DNA from: Saccharum officinarum
Lineage: Eukaryota > Streptophyta > Magnoliopsida > Poales > Poaceae
NCBI GenBank assembly: GCA_020631735.1
Contig: CM036209.1
Location: forward strand, 3,137,451-3,201,450
Reading direction: 5' to 3'
DNA: 64,000 nucleotides
Shown: positions 47,088-57,730 of the stretch, one piece after another
Numbering within the stretch: position 1 is the first letter of the stretch
Layout of the letters: the number at the start of each line of letters is the position of its first letter
The notes under the pieces: generated by a model
What the model was told of the DNA's origin: nothing
Database searches by the model: none
Seen by the model: only the letters and a program-made list of their open reading frames with translations
Made by a program: the position numbers and the translations under genes

Positions 47088-47702
47088 CTAAGCATCATCC
47101 TCCGAGTCAGTGTCAAGGATCTCCCCGCCGTCCTCATCACTGACAGGCTCTAACTCCTCGTCTTCTTCTTCTTCTGGCTCTTCCTCTGGTGCTTCTGCAG
47201 GTGGGGCATCCTGTGGTCCATCAACCTCCACTTCATCATCATCCTCAGCCATGAAGATTCCCGAACCCATGTCCTCATCGACGTTGTTGTTTCGAGGCAG
47301 CAGGGGATTAAGCTCGTTGTTCAGGCGGTGCACTTCTTCATGCAGGTTGTCATTGTATTCTTCAGCATTTTCTAACTGTTGCTCGAGCTCAAACTGGCGA
47401 GCTCTCAGAACGTTCTCCTCGTGCCAGGCTTCATCCCTCTGTTCCATCACACGGACCAACATGCGTTGACAGTTGCGGTTTGCTACTGTCAACCTCTGGA
47501 CTGCAAGGGTTTCCTGGTCACGATCATGAATCACTTGCTCCAGTTGCTGACGCGCTGCATTCCTGGCAGCCGTTACTTCAGCCAACTCTGCCCTCAGCCT
47601 TTCCACCTCAGTAGGCTCAGGGCGGGGCTCACGTGGAGCGAGCTGGTGACGCGGTGCCCTGCCCCCAGTGGACTTACGAGCGGTCCTCTTGGTACGTGCC
47701 AT
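47088..47702 (-). CDS. Retrotransposon ORF with a histone H3-tail mimic, coiled coil and acidic tail
   Basis: A complete 204-codon ORF on the same strand as gag, between the LTR and gag. After the initiator Met the protein reads ARTKRTARKSTGG then RAPRHQLAPRE, which aligns without gaps to the histone H3 N-terminal tail over 21 positions with three differences (Q5R, K14R, K18H), and beyond that T22P and K23R. The methylation sites K4 and K9 and the S10 site are kept; acetylation sites K14, K18 and K23 are all changed. Residues about 32-138 are heptad-rich helix (VERLRAELAEVTAARNAARQ, ENVLRARQFELEQQLENAEE). The last 60 residues are strongly acidic (EEEPEEEEDEELEP). There is no histone fold. TTGCTACAG directly precedes the ATG, so the start may follow a splice acceptor. 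The role is unknown; an inference is recruitment of H3-tail readers or modifiers by the element. Confidence 0.85.
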   Translation of the reverse strand: MARTKRTARKSTGGRAPRHQLAPREPRPEPTEVERLRAELAEVTAARNAARQQLEQVIHDRDQETLAVQRLTVANRNCQRMLVRVMEQRDEAWHEENVLRARQFELEQQLENAEEYNDNLHEEVHRLNNELNPLLPRNNNVDEDMGSGIFMAEDDDEVEVDGPQDAPPAEAPEEEPEEEEDEELEPVSDEDGGEILDTDSEDDA

Positions 47703-48461
47703 CTGTAGCAACAAGATAAGATACGACTTAAAGTGAGGATCATTTAGGGGATACGAAATTTACTTTAGTCGGGAGTACAAAAATTTTTAAGGAGGGAGTA
47801 AATGATATGTATGATATAATTAAACATGATGCATGCACGTTCCGTACGTTCTCTCACCTTAGTAGAAAACAAAAGGGCTAACGCTAAGCGGTGGCATACA
47901 TACGTTCTCTCATATAAGCGAAACTATCGGTCTACTCGTTACGCTGTTAGTGTACCTGCAGAAAATTTCATTGCAGCCCAACAATTCCCAAAATATTATA
48001 CAAGAAAGCAGTAAACTAAATACTTCCCATATACACATCCCCGGATGTATATATTTTAGTATCAAAGCTACCCGATTGATAGATGCCCACAATTAAGTGT
48101 TTTTACATAGTTACATGGTTTAAACATGTAAAGATGTAAGTCACCAAAACTACTCTCCCCTAGACCGCCGGTTGGACGATCATGCTCTCACAACTCACAC
48201 TTACCAGAGCGTCGAGGTAATTGATCCATACATTACCACCCAAGTGGATGGCATCCATACAATATCACGCCGTATGGACGACGAAATAAAAACAAACAAG
48301 GCCCCCAAGTTAGTCTTTATAATAAGCCACCTAAGAGTCCATATTTGGGCTACGGGATGTGATCACTGGCATACCTAAAAATAATTTTTAGTGTTTAACC
48401 CTTTTCGCAAACAAATACTTTTGTTTTTAATTACTCGTAAGATGTGTTTAATGTTGAATTA

Positions 48462-48474
48462 TGCTCCGATACCA
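48462..48474 (-). other. Primer-binding site, initiator tRNA-Met
   Basis: Minus strand TGGTATCGGAGCA, two bases inside the LTR end. It differs by one base from the site at 25166. Confidence 0.88.
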
Positions 48475-48476
48475 GC

Positions 48477-51400
48477 TGTAACAGAACCGACCAAATTATA
48501 AGAGCATAAGTACAAAAACAAGCACCGAAGCGCTCAAATTTTCGAACTTGAGCTCATATAATCCCGGTAGTCAATCGAAACCACGAAGGATTTCAAACCA
48601 ACTTGCTTACAACCAGGATCGCATCATTCAACATACAACATCATACGATACATTTCACAAGTAGTTCTGGAATAAGTTTACATAAACGGAGTCGCAATTA
48701 TTACAAACCAAGTTTGAAAGTAGCGGAAGCATAACACACACACTAGTTAATTAAATACTGCCAGTCTGGATGATCGACATCCCGCAAAAGCATGAGGAAA
48801 GTACATAAAGACGATCATGCCCTTGTGATCTAGTCATCATCACCCGCAGGGTGGAGACACGTCTTGCAGAATCCCTGATAAAGCATGTCATCTGCAACAG
48901 GAGGGAATAAACCCTGAGTACTGGAATGTACTCAGCTAGACTTACCCGTCGAAAACCAGAAATAAGATGACACCAAGGATTATGCAAGGCTTACACAAGA
49001 GGCTAGCTGACATAACATTTTTGCATAAAGGCATAAGTAATTGAAACTCTTATAACCTGTACTAGCAGTTATTTTTAGCATTTACCTGTCATCTATCTTA
49101 GCACCTGTACTAGACATGCACTTGATTATAATCAAACACATTATTATTATATCCATAGCAGGTATATCATTATGACAACATTGTATCATTCCCTTAACCA
49201 CCAGTTCATTTAATGAGTTCTACGTTGCCGCTGCTCAAGTCAAGTGCTCACTAACCGGGAGCGACGGCGATTCGAATCGAATTCCTATCCAGCTGGAGGG
49301 GTATTTCTAACACTCACCGCGCAGGCCCCTGCCAGGGTCGCACAAGCCACCGTTTCATATGATTCAGGAATCGCGGGTCCGAATAATGTCGCGACCCCAA
49401 GGGCGACACTCTGCCAGGTGATAGGGACTTTAACCCCCCTTGGTCTCACGCCAATGTCCCCAAGCACATCCTTTCTCTCCTCCAAGAAGCAACCTACCAT
49501 TCGATTCCCGGCCTGAATCACATTACTCGGCTTCGCGGTCGGAACGACTTATCCGGCCAACTAAGTGTTAGACTGCGTTCAACATGACTCAAGGACGTAC
49601 AGCGAATCGGTCCTTAAACGACTCAGACGGGCATAGCTCCACACCCAAGACGTGAAGTGTCTTGCGGCTGTACTATCGAACTCCCGCCCGGTCTAAATTT
49701 CATTTTTAAGCATGGTTCCATCCACGATAGCCATAAAGCCACTCGTGACTCCTTCCTACATCTCGCGGATGACCGGAAATCACCCGACTTCTACCGTACT
49801 AAGCAGGGCTAAGCATTGACACGTGCCTAAACCTAATATAGGATTAAGTACGATATCTGGACAAGGACAGGTATAATGCAACAAGTGTTTCCATATAACT
49901 CCTACAACTTAATGCATTAAACAATTAAAAGTACTCAAGATTAATTTATAAAACAGTAGGTTCAGCATGCACCGGGACTTGCCTTTCAGAAAGGTTGCGG
50001 GCCGGTGGTCTGGACACTCAGGAAGGTCGTCTGCGGGCACTCCTTCGCCTGCTGGATCCTCGGGCTCCTGCTGCTCCTGGTCCTCCTCCGGAATCACAGG
50101 CTCGAATTCGAGGAGAGTTACCCCCTCCGGTGCACCTATTGCATGAATGCACAATAAATATAATGGATGCATAAATGGGTGCAACATGCTCGGAATGAAA
50201 TGCATTTCAGAAATAATATACTCTATTCAAGTTATTTTATTAGTACGTGCAAATCTCTTCTCCAGTAGAGAAGTACTCACCTAATCTACTTAACCTAAGA
50301 TAAAGCTGCTCATCCTCAGTTAAGGCCCTAACACCTAACAATTACAAAAGTAGCATGTCTTAGGATATTACACCATATCAATCAGCAAAACACCACAGTA
50401 AGCATCCTGGACAGCAGCTACTTGTTTTTATCACAACTGGAGATTTACAATTCCAAAAGATATGATCTAAGACAATCTGGAAAGCCTAAGAAATGCACTA
50501 CAATTCATTTTCAGACCTCAACTCCAAACTCCTAAGTTTTCCATGTTAAACTTCACAAGTTCCAGAATCTGTCCTCTCAAAACAGAGAGTAGCAGATTTT
50601 GAACTGCCACTTTAAACAACAGTAACTCTCAAACTACTAAGCCAAATGCTCCCAAATTTTGACACAAGCTCATTTACAAGTTTTACTACAACTTTGGTAT
50701 TTACAAGTTTTTCAGCAACCACACTTATCCAAGGTTAAACCTAGAATTACTATCAGCTGTACAGAAAACCTAAAATTGTAAAGGTTAAATATTTATTGAT
50801 GTGACAAACATTCTCTACGACCAAACTAATACTACTACAAGTTCACAAATGTCACAAAAACACCAGAAAGTAAGGTGTGCCCACCTAGAATATTTATTTA
50901 AACTCATTACTTAATTTACTTAAGTAATTAAGTGGAATTTCAAACATATATGTAAAACTGCTCCTAAAATTCTACAAAAATTACAGGGGACTCTCTGACC
51001 CAAAAAGAGACTACTGTAAAATTTTGAACTCAATTTATTCACAGAAACTCTCTGAACAAAATTCACAATCCCAAAAGACTGATTTTTGGATAAATAACAA
51101 AGCATAGTAAAAAGTGTCAAACAACAGATTTCTTAATTTTCATGGACACTCTAGGGTACCAAGACATTCTCCAAAAAGTTATATGAACATTGCACATGTA
51201 GAAAACTTACAACAATTCATTTAAGTATTTCCTAGAATAACAAGATAGCATTATAACTTGAAAATTACTTAAGCACTGATGCCCAAATTTTTACCAGAGC
51301 TAGGGCTAGCATAGAGTAACCTACCCACCAAATTTCATGATTTATGGAACACTACAGCTCAAGTTATAAATTTAACAAATTTGCATGCATTCCAAAACAC

Positions 51401-53311
51401 ATTTAAAGGATCTATTAAATTCTTACAGAATTTAAACATCTCATGCCAGATCCATATTTTTCTAAAATACTACACATCATGTAGATCCTAACAAAATTTA
51501 TCTCATGATTTTTGGATCATTAAAACCCTAGATCTATATTTTTCCAACTTGTACAAAAATCAGTGACAAAATAATAAAAATGAATTTCATTTCGGATGAA
51601 CTGGGCCGGCCCGGAAAACTCGGCCCACACACTCGCGCGCGCGGCCCGCTCAGCGCTCCCGCCCGCGCGCGACACTGACGGGCGGGCCCCCGCGGTCAGT
51701 GACCGGAGGTAGGGGAGGCGGAGACCCGCGAGCTCCGACGAGCTCGAGCTCGCCGGAGAAGAGCTCGCTCGGCCAATTGAGCACCGCCTCGTGTTCTCCG
51801 TCACCCGGTGCGTCGATTGGTGCTCGTGGAATGGATGGGGATGGGGTGGAAGGGGCTTGTCACCGCGAGCGGCGGCCGGTGATGTCCGGTGGCGGCGCAC
51901 CGTCGCCGGTGAGGATGCACGGTGCGGTCTAGGCTCGGTACGAGCTTCACCGAAGCTAGGCGGATCCATTTTGATAGGAAGGGAGGATGGAGAGAGACTC
52001 GAAGCACCCCGACCACGGTGAGGTCCCATGGCGGGCTCCGGCGACCTCTCGGAGACGGGGAAGAAAGCAATGCGGCTCACCTTGAGTCAAATCGCGGGCT
52101 TCGGTGGGTCAAGGGGATGGAGGGTGGTGAGGCGGAGGGAGCGGCGAGGTCTGGCGGCCGGTGATGCGGTGTAGCTCGTGCTTGAGCTCGCCGGAGAAGA
52201 ACGGCAATGGCGGCTCGGTTTCGATGTTTCTTGGCAACTGGAAGAGAGGGGCGGAGGAATGGAGGCAGGCTCGCGCGTCGTGGCGTCTTGAAGGCGTCGC
52301 GGCCTGACTGGTGGGGCCAGGGCTGGCGTACGGGCGCCACCGCGCCTCCACGCGTCGACGACGGCCTGCGGCCGGTCGGCCACTCCCCCGACTGACGAAA
52401 CTGAATCGGTTGAATGGTGACATCGCTGACCGACTGACAGAGCGACTTCCACGATGATTAACTCCCAAACCGGTTCGAATTAGTCGAAGATGATTACACC
52501 AATTTTGTAGAGCTACATGAGGTCTACAAGTTTGTCAATTGGAGTTTGGGCTGGTTCGGCCTAGGTTTGAAACTACAGAGCTCCAAAGTGGTGCCCCTTG
52601 AAACTGAAATGCAGTTTCAGAGACAATGCCGACTGAAACCCTAACTTCTTGACACTATATCTCCTAAACTACTGAGAACCAGGTGATGGTGATATTGACA
52701 ATGTTGTAGAGCTATGTGTGGACAACAACTTTGTCAATTGGCTCAAAGACTGGTTTGGCCTGGTTTGCAAACTAAAAGCTCCTAAAGTAGGCATCAGTAA
52801 AACTGTAGGGTCAGATTCCAGACTTAGAAAAATTCTAAGTCTTGGAGCTACCTCTCTAACTGACTTGTGGGCCACTTTTGAGTATGTTAGGGTCAATTTC
52901 ATGAGATGGTCATATTGAGACTTTTGTTCCCCATGAATTTCTTTACAACTTTGCTTAAGGGTGCTCTTCCATGCAAGGTCTCTAAATTAGACTTTTTAAT
53001 TGGTCAAACTAGGGCCTTCTAGGGTCAAATGGTGGTCAAACTTCTCTTGGAGGGCAATTTAGTAATTTTGGTCAACATGAACCTTGTTCCAAATGTTACC
53101 CTAAGTATAACTAAGGTGTTGTAGGTCATGATTGGCTACCTTACCTTTTTGTTACACCAACTATCAATTACTTCATGAAATAATTCAAATAAACCCCAGA
53201 ACTATCACATGTGTTGCATCACATGAAATAACAAACATGAATGATGCATGCTTATGCTTATGCAAATGCAAATGCAATGCAATTATGGAGCTAAACACTT
53301 GAGGTGTTACA
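48477..53311 (-). repeat. 5' LTR of the gypsy element (4835 bp)
   Basis: On the minus strand it starts TGTAACACCTCAAGTG and ends GGTTCTGTTACA. It includes a CpG-rich block at about 51600-52450 within otherwise AT-rich sequence. Near its 3' end (48958-48893) is a module GACGGGTAAGTC...AGTACTCAGGGTTT...CTGTTGCAG shared with the LARD-like LTR. No protein is supported inside it. The partner LTR is not in the window, so the length rests on the TG/CA ends and the primer site. Confidence 0.82.
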
Positions 53312-53487
53312 GAGAGGACCAGGATGACGGAGACCTGGACCAGGAGGAGAGGCAGGGAGAAGCGCAGCGGCTGGTCGCCCAAGAACATGCCCTGCGAGTT
53401 CACCAGGTTGTTGTCGTAGCACGCCGCCGCCAACGGCTTCACCGTCGGCTCCAGCGCCCTCGACGACAGGTTCGCCACTGCCGTCAT
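53312..53487 (-). pseudogene. CHX-type cation/proton exchanger, N-terminal fragment interrupted by the LTR
   Basis: From ATG at 53487 the minus strand reads 58 codons: MTAVANLSSRALEP, ACYDNNLVNSQGMFLGDQPL, then RFSLPLLLVQVSVILVLS, stopping where the LTR begins. The GxFLGDxPLxFxLPLLLxQ pattern is the start of plant CHX antiporters, just before and within the first membrane helix. CHX proteins exchange K+ or Na+ for H+ in endomembranes or plasma membrane. The remaining ~700 residues expected for the family are not in the window. The ORF continues a short way into LTR sequence without meaning. Confidence 0.75.
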
Positions 53488-53826
53488 CTCGCTCTCCGGC
53501 GGCCTCTATGTTAGAATTGGATGCTAATTAAGTGAGGATCTGTCAGCTACCTAGGCTGCACCATTGCATTGGTTGCTGCCATTTGCTTGAAATTGGATCA
53601 ATCGAGCTGCTCTTGTGTCTCTAGGCAATGGTCAATGGTGTGCTGTGCTTGGGGGGCATCAATTCAGTGTCGCTGTGAGACACTGAAGGGCAATGCAGGA
53701 ATGGCAAAGGAGGGGCTTTTGATTAGGCTATTTTTAGCTGTGGATGGGAGCGATAGTAGACGATGACGACATAGGAATTGAACGCCGCTTAATTAGGCAA
53801 AAATATTGGTCCAAAAAATAGCACAC
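53488..53826. other. Likely 5' flank of the CHX gene
   Basis: Minus-strand upstream sequence of the CHX fragment. No second gene or clear TATA box is seen. Confidence 0.35.
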
Positions 53827-54997
53827 AGATGTCCGGACGGACGCCGGCGTATGCACTTCATCTTTCCCCGCGCACTTGCATCCTGCACCCGCCTACGTAA
53901 GGCCTGTGCCGCCCGACTGCAAGTAGGGAGTCCCCGCTCGCGCCCCCTCGGCTTCTCATACGCATGCACGTGGCCAGCAGTTGTAGCAGGTGACTACAGC
54001 ATGTGGCTACGCTATCATCCAGAAGAGGGGGAAGGGGTGACGGATGCCCAGCCGGCGCTAGCAGGAGGAGGAGGAAACACCGAGGCGAAGGTAAGACAGC
54101 AGAAAAGCAAAGACAGAGATGCAACACCCCATCTACTTTTAAAACATCCGGATACACACTTGCAACATATGTTGAAGACAGATGAAACACATGAAACATG
54201 CATCTGAAAGCACTAGCTGCAACACCAGATCTACTTTGGAAACATTCAGATGAAACACTTGCAACATACGTATGAAATAACTAAAACACTCGAAACATAT
54301 GTGTGAAACACTTGTAAAAACACCTGAAAACACTTTGTATGTGTGAAAACATATGCAACATGCAGATGAAACACTACAAACATACGTCTGGAAAACAAAA
54401 TGAAACATTTGGAACATACACTTGAAACATACATGTATAGCCACTGCAATATGTGCAACATTTCAATCTACTTTTGCAACGTCAAGATGAAACACTTGCA
54501 ACATCCAGATGAAACATATAAAACACTTGAAACATATTCTTGCAACATGGGCTTTGATTGGACGAATGGAGGCACACCGGCGCGGAGGTCGACAGCGGCG
54601 CATGGACCTCGCTGTGCGGCAGCGGCACGGGCAACTCGCTGGCGGGCACGACGTCACACGAATCTCGTCCCCCTTGCCTGCTTGCTGGAGCATCTATCGT
54701 GGACGCTCACTCGCTCGGCGGAGCGACCGCGGCGATGAGGCATGGCGGTGGAGGCGGACGAGGCAGACTGAGCCTGGTGGGAATGCGGCGCGGAGGAGGC
54801 CGCATTGGATGGGGCGCAACGCTGCGGGGGACTGGCGGCGGCGAGGCGGAGTGGGGTGGGCGGATGGGCACGGTGATGCAGGGAGGAAACGGCGCAGCGA
54901 GCATCAGGACGCACGGCTCGGACGAGTGGATAGGGTCGCTGGGCGAGCGGCGCATGTGGGAGTGAGCAAAGGAAGGTGTATGTCCGTCTGGACATCT
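53827..54997. mobile_element. Putative terminal-inverted-repeat element, ends AGATGTCCGGACGGAC
   Basis: The left end AGATGTCCGGACGGACG pairs with the right end GTCCGTCTGGACATCT. The interior has an AT-rich minisatellite and GC-rich arms. I found no convincing target duplication, so superfamily is undecided (Mutator-like is possible). Confidence 0.5.
54122..54550 (+). repeat. Degenerate minisatellite based on GAAACACTTGCAACAT
   Basis: Many variant copies of GATGAAACACTTGCAACAT and GAAACATACGTCTGAAA, 15-25 bp per unit, fill this 430-bp stretch inside the TIR element. Confidence 0.75.
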
Positions 54998-55495
54998 TAA
55001 TTATATCATTATCAAAAAATAGAGATGAAGATAGCTGTAACATTTGAAAAGAACCAATTTAAACTGGATTGAATTTTATGGCACAGGTCTGAAGATATGG
55101 GATGATGCAGCTTGATGTTGGGTAACATCAACGTTAATGGCGCTTCCGTCCCCAGGCTCGTAAATAGACGTGGTCGGAGGTGAAACATGCCGGCGGAGGA
55201 CGATGAGACGTGCTTGCTCCAGGGTCGTTGGCGTCGTGCAAACGGGCTAGACTTTAGCGCGTTCCTAGGGCTCGTGGACAAGAAGTTTCGGGTTCAAGTA
55301 ATTGGTCCTCTATTTGGCTCAAGAGATAACGCTCTAGCGTCCGCGACGAGTTTGAGCCCGACCAGTTAGATCCAGTAAGGCCCAGTTTTGGATTGCGAGA
55401 ATTTGTTCTATTATTATGTTTTTTATGAAATTTCTATGTGATTTTTCTGTAAAATTTTTATGTTCCAAGCATGCCCTAATTGGTGACTTTTGTCT
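54998..55495. other. Unassigned sequence
   Basis: Mixed composition. No gene or repeat is recognised. Confidence 0.3.
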
Positions 55496-55578
55496 TGCTG
55501 TTGAGGCAATTTATGTCATTTATTGTTCGCAGTTACCGTTGAAAGGTGATCGAATAATTGCCGACATTCTCACTAAGG
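55496..55578 (+). pseudogene. Possible Copia RNase H relic
   Basis: One frame reads SQLPLKGDRIIADILTKAL, resembling the conserved end of Copia polyproteins (QIADILTKAL). It is short, lacks further context and is cut by the MITE at 55577. Confidence 0.35.
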
Positions 55579-55732
55579 CCCTCTTTGGCAGGGCTCTCTC
55601 GGGCTCCGGCTCTATGCTATAGTGAGAGGAGCTAGAGCCGGAGGAGCGAGAAAATGTGGCTTCTTCGTGCTCCTAGCTCATTTCGCAAAGAGAGAGGAGT
55701 CAGAGCCCTCAGAAGCCTTGCCAAATAGGCTC
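55577..55732. mobile_element. Harbinger-like MITE
   Basis: A 156-bp element with inverted ends GGCCCTCTTTGGCAGGGCT and (minus strand) GAGCCTATTTGGCAAGGCTT, flanked by TAA at 55574-55576 and 55733-55735. Confidence 0.75.
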
Positions 55733-55735
55733 TAA

Positions 55736-57068
55736 AGCACTTAAGTTGTTCTTTTAAAGATCCGGTTGTATGACATGTCATTAATATTAAGGATGAGGTA
55801 GCAGAAACATCTTAATCTTACATGGACGAGTAGCGCTTCCTCCTGCAGTAGGGAGCTGCGGAGGCTAAGAGAAGGATTACAACCTAATTACCCCCTAAAG
55901 GATTTGGCTATCAGCTTTGCTGTGGTACCCGGATAACTATGAACCGTTCATTCAATTAGATCTGACGGTTAGAATCGTCTATTACTTTCTATAGGAGGTA
56001 ATAGATGAAAAATATATGTATTTAATTTTTAGTTTTATAAAATTTATGCGCTGCGATACTGCATAACCCAACATACGTGATAAGTGTTCAACGGCCAACG
56101 TACATGTCCAAAGTACGAGAAATTTGCCGTGCATACGAAACTTTACGTAGTCACTTTACGTGCTCAATATACATAACAGCTATATATTTTTACTAAAACG
56201 CTACTTGATTATATAATATAATTTTAATCAAGTTAGTATTGTAACATATTTTTTAGATCGCTAAAATTCATGGATCAATTAATATATATGTTGGTTATTG
56301 ATATTTTTCATACATGTATCTCATTTTATAACTGAATATGTAACGAATTTTTCATGCAAAGTGGCAAAGGGAACGATGCCCGCATAAAAAGGAAGGGACC
56401 ATGTGCCCATGCTTGTCTCCCGTGATGAGGTGATTTAACAATATTTTTTCTTTTCTTAGATTAATTAATTTATTAATTTAAAAAATTTAGAAATCAATGG
56501 CTCAGATTTGTTTGAAATATTATACCTTCTAATAAGTAAAAAGGGTACCATAGCATTGCCCTTCAGCTATCATTTGTGGGTTAAGAACTTCTCACCCTGC
56601 CAAAGACCAGGCAGAGCAAACGTCCTTGGTCTCCGAGAACACCGCTTGTGCCATTCTTTTGCAGCCTCTGAACGTCGTCGCATTTCTCTATTTCCAAATG
56701 CACCAAAGGTTCAAGATCTTCTTTAGTTCTGCTCCAGTGGTCCTCTCAAAAGATTTGCATGAATATTAAAGCAGCCAGGTAATAATAAATTATAATTAAT
56801 TTCACCATGGGTTTAGTTTGGACCTGGCCCTACCCATGTCCAACCCAGGTCCAGACGCTGCCCACCCAGTCCAATCCAGTCTCCGGATAATTCCTTCGCT
56901 TGGAGTCCGATCGATTTCTTGGATCAGAAATAGTCGCGCGTCTTAACGACCGATGGCAGCAGCAGCAGCGGAGGGGCGGCATATATATATGAAACTTGGC
57001 AGAGTCTCACGTATCAGCAGCAGCTATATATGCGCGCCGGAGATTCATGTTCACCTTCACTGTTGCAG
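55736..57068. other. AT-rich stretch, possible old TIR element, left of the helical-repeat exon
   Basis: GCTTTGCTGTGGTACCC near 55915 and GGGTACCATAGCATTGCCC near 56544 are weakly inverted and may bound an old AT-rich element. The rest (56575-57068) has no supported gene; a CAG-type acceptor at 57068 starts the next exon. Confidence 0.3.
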
Positions 57069-57730
57069 GTACTTAAAGCGATAGTAACTGAAACTACAAA
57101 CATTACCGAGCTTGACAAAAGGAAGAGGAGGTTTCTCGCGTCGTTCTTAGGCCTCGCAGTGCAGATACGTGAGAAGCTTGCGACAGCAGAGGCTTTTGCG
57201 GATGCAGTCACAGGGCTTCCAATGGCGAACAATATTATTTTTGCAGAGACGCTGAAGAGGATCATCGAGGTGATGAACGACAGCGAGGGTGAACTCTGCC
57301 TGGCGATCATGAAGTACGCGACTAAGCTGGTTACGTGGATGACAGAAATCGACACCATCAGCCCCGGCTATTACATAGAGTACTTCAGGCAGGTGAACAT
57401 TGTTCAGAAACTGGACGCCGCCGTGAGGGACATGGTTCACCTTGAAAAGGTACGTGGTTATGACGGGCGGTGCTGATGAGAAGGAAGGCTATGTGACGCT
57501 TCAGACGCTTGTGGAAACAGCCAAGAACAAGTTGGTTCCACAGCAGCAGCCGCCGCAGCAGCAGAGTTAGCATGCAAACCAAACCTGTGGGCGGCAGCGG
57601 GAAGTTCAGCTCTTGTCATGTACTCATGTCGTTGTTCTGTTCCCTTGTGTGTTTTTCTTCAGATCAATGTATTGAATAACTTGTCAGCAAACACTGTGGT
57701 TTTCTTTTCTTATGAAACTTGGCAGAGTCT
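56988..57730 (+). repeat. 20-bp direct repeat flanking the helical-repeat exon
   Basis: TATGAAACTTGGCAGAGTCT occurs at 56988-57007 and 57711-57730, bracketing the exon at 57069-57570. A shorter partial match (GATGAAACTTGGCAG) lies near 57846. Confidence 0.85.
57069..57570 (+). pseudogene. C-terminal exon of an unrecognised helical (ARM-like) protein
   Basis: After acceptor ACTGTTGCAG the frame reads VLKAIVTETTNITELDKRKR, FLGLAVQIREKLATAEAFAD, AETLKRIIEVMNDSEGELCL and YYIEYFRQVNIVQKLDAAVR, all helical and amphipathic. It resembles ARM-repeat proteins of plants; I do not recognise a named family. The frame stops at 57474, but the continuation VVMTGGADEKEGYVTLQTLV...PQQQPPQQQS* to 57570 is in the next frame, so one extra base lies near 57450-57455. 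No upstream exons are found in the window, so this is either an isolated fragment or the end of a gene with distant exons. Confidence 0.5.

Larger units (their letters stand above)
44347..53311 (-). mobile_element. Ty3/gypsy LTR retrotransposon, 5' part, with 4.8-kb LTR and an extra H3-tail ORF
   Basis: In minus-strand order: 5' LTR (53311-48477), primer-binding site, H3-tail ORF (47702-47088), gag (from 46430), protease and the first part of reverse transcriptase, then the gap. Integrase and the 3' LTR are missing from the window. The LTR start (TGTAACACC), the two-base spacer and the tRNA-Met site match the layout of the LARD-like element at 21382-32314. It is inserted in a CHX gene. The five bases next to the LTR are GAGAG; the partner duplication is not visible. 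Confidence 0.9.

Noticed and set aside
51520..52468. Several overlapping ORFs in the CpG-rich part of the 4.8-kb LTR
   Set aside because: Open on both strands in many frames because of base composition; none has a domain.
54509..55043. ORFs of 129-163 codons on both strands in the right arm of the TIR element
   Set aside because: Compositional artefacts of GC-rich transposon sequence.
57030..57068. Start of the helical exon at the upstream ATG (MRAGDSCSPSLLQ)
   Set aside because: The acceptor ACTGTTGCAG at 57068 and the change in composition indicate that the exon starts at 57069; the ATG lies in intron-like sequence.
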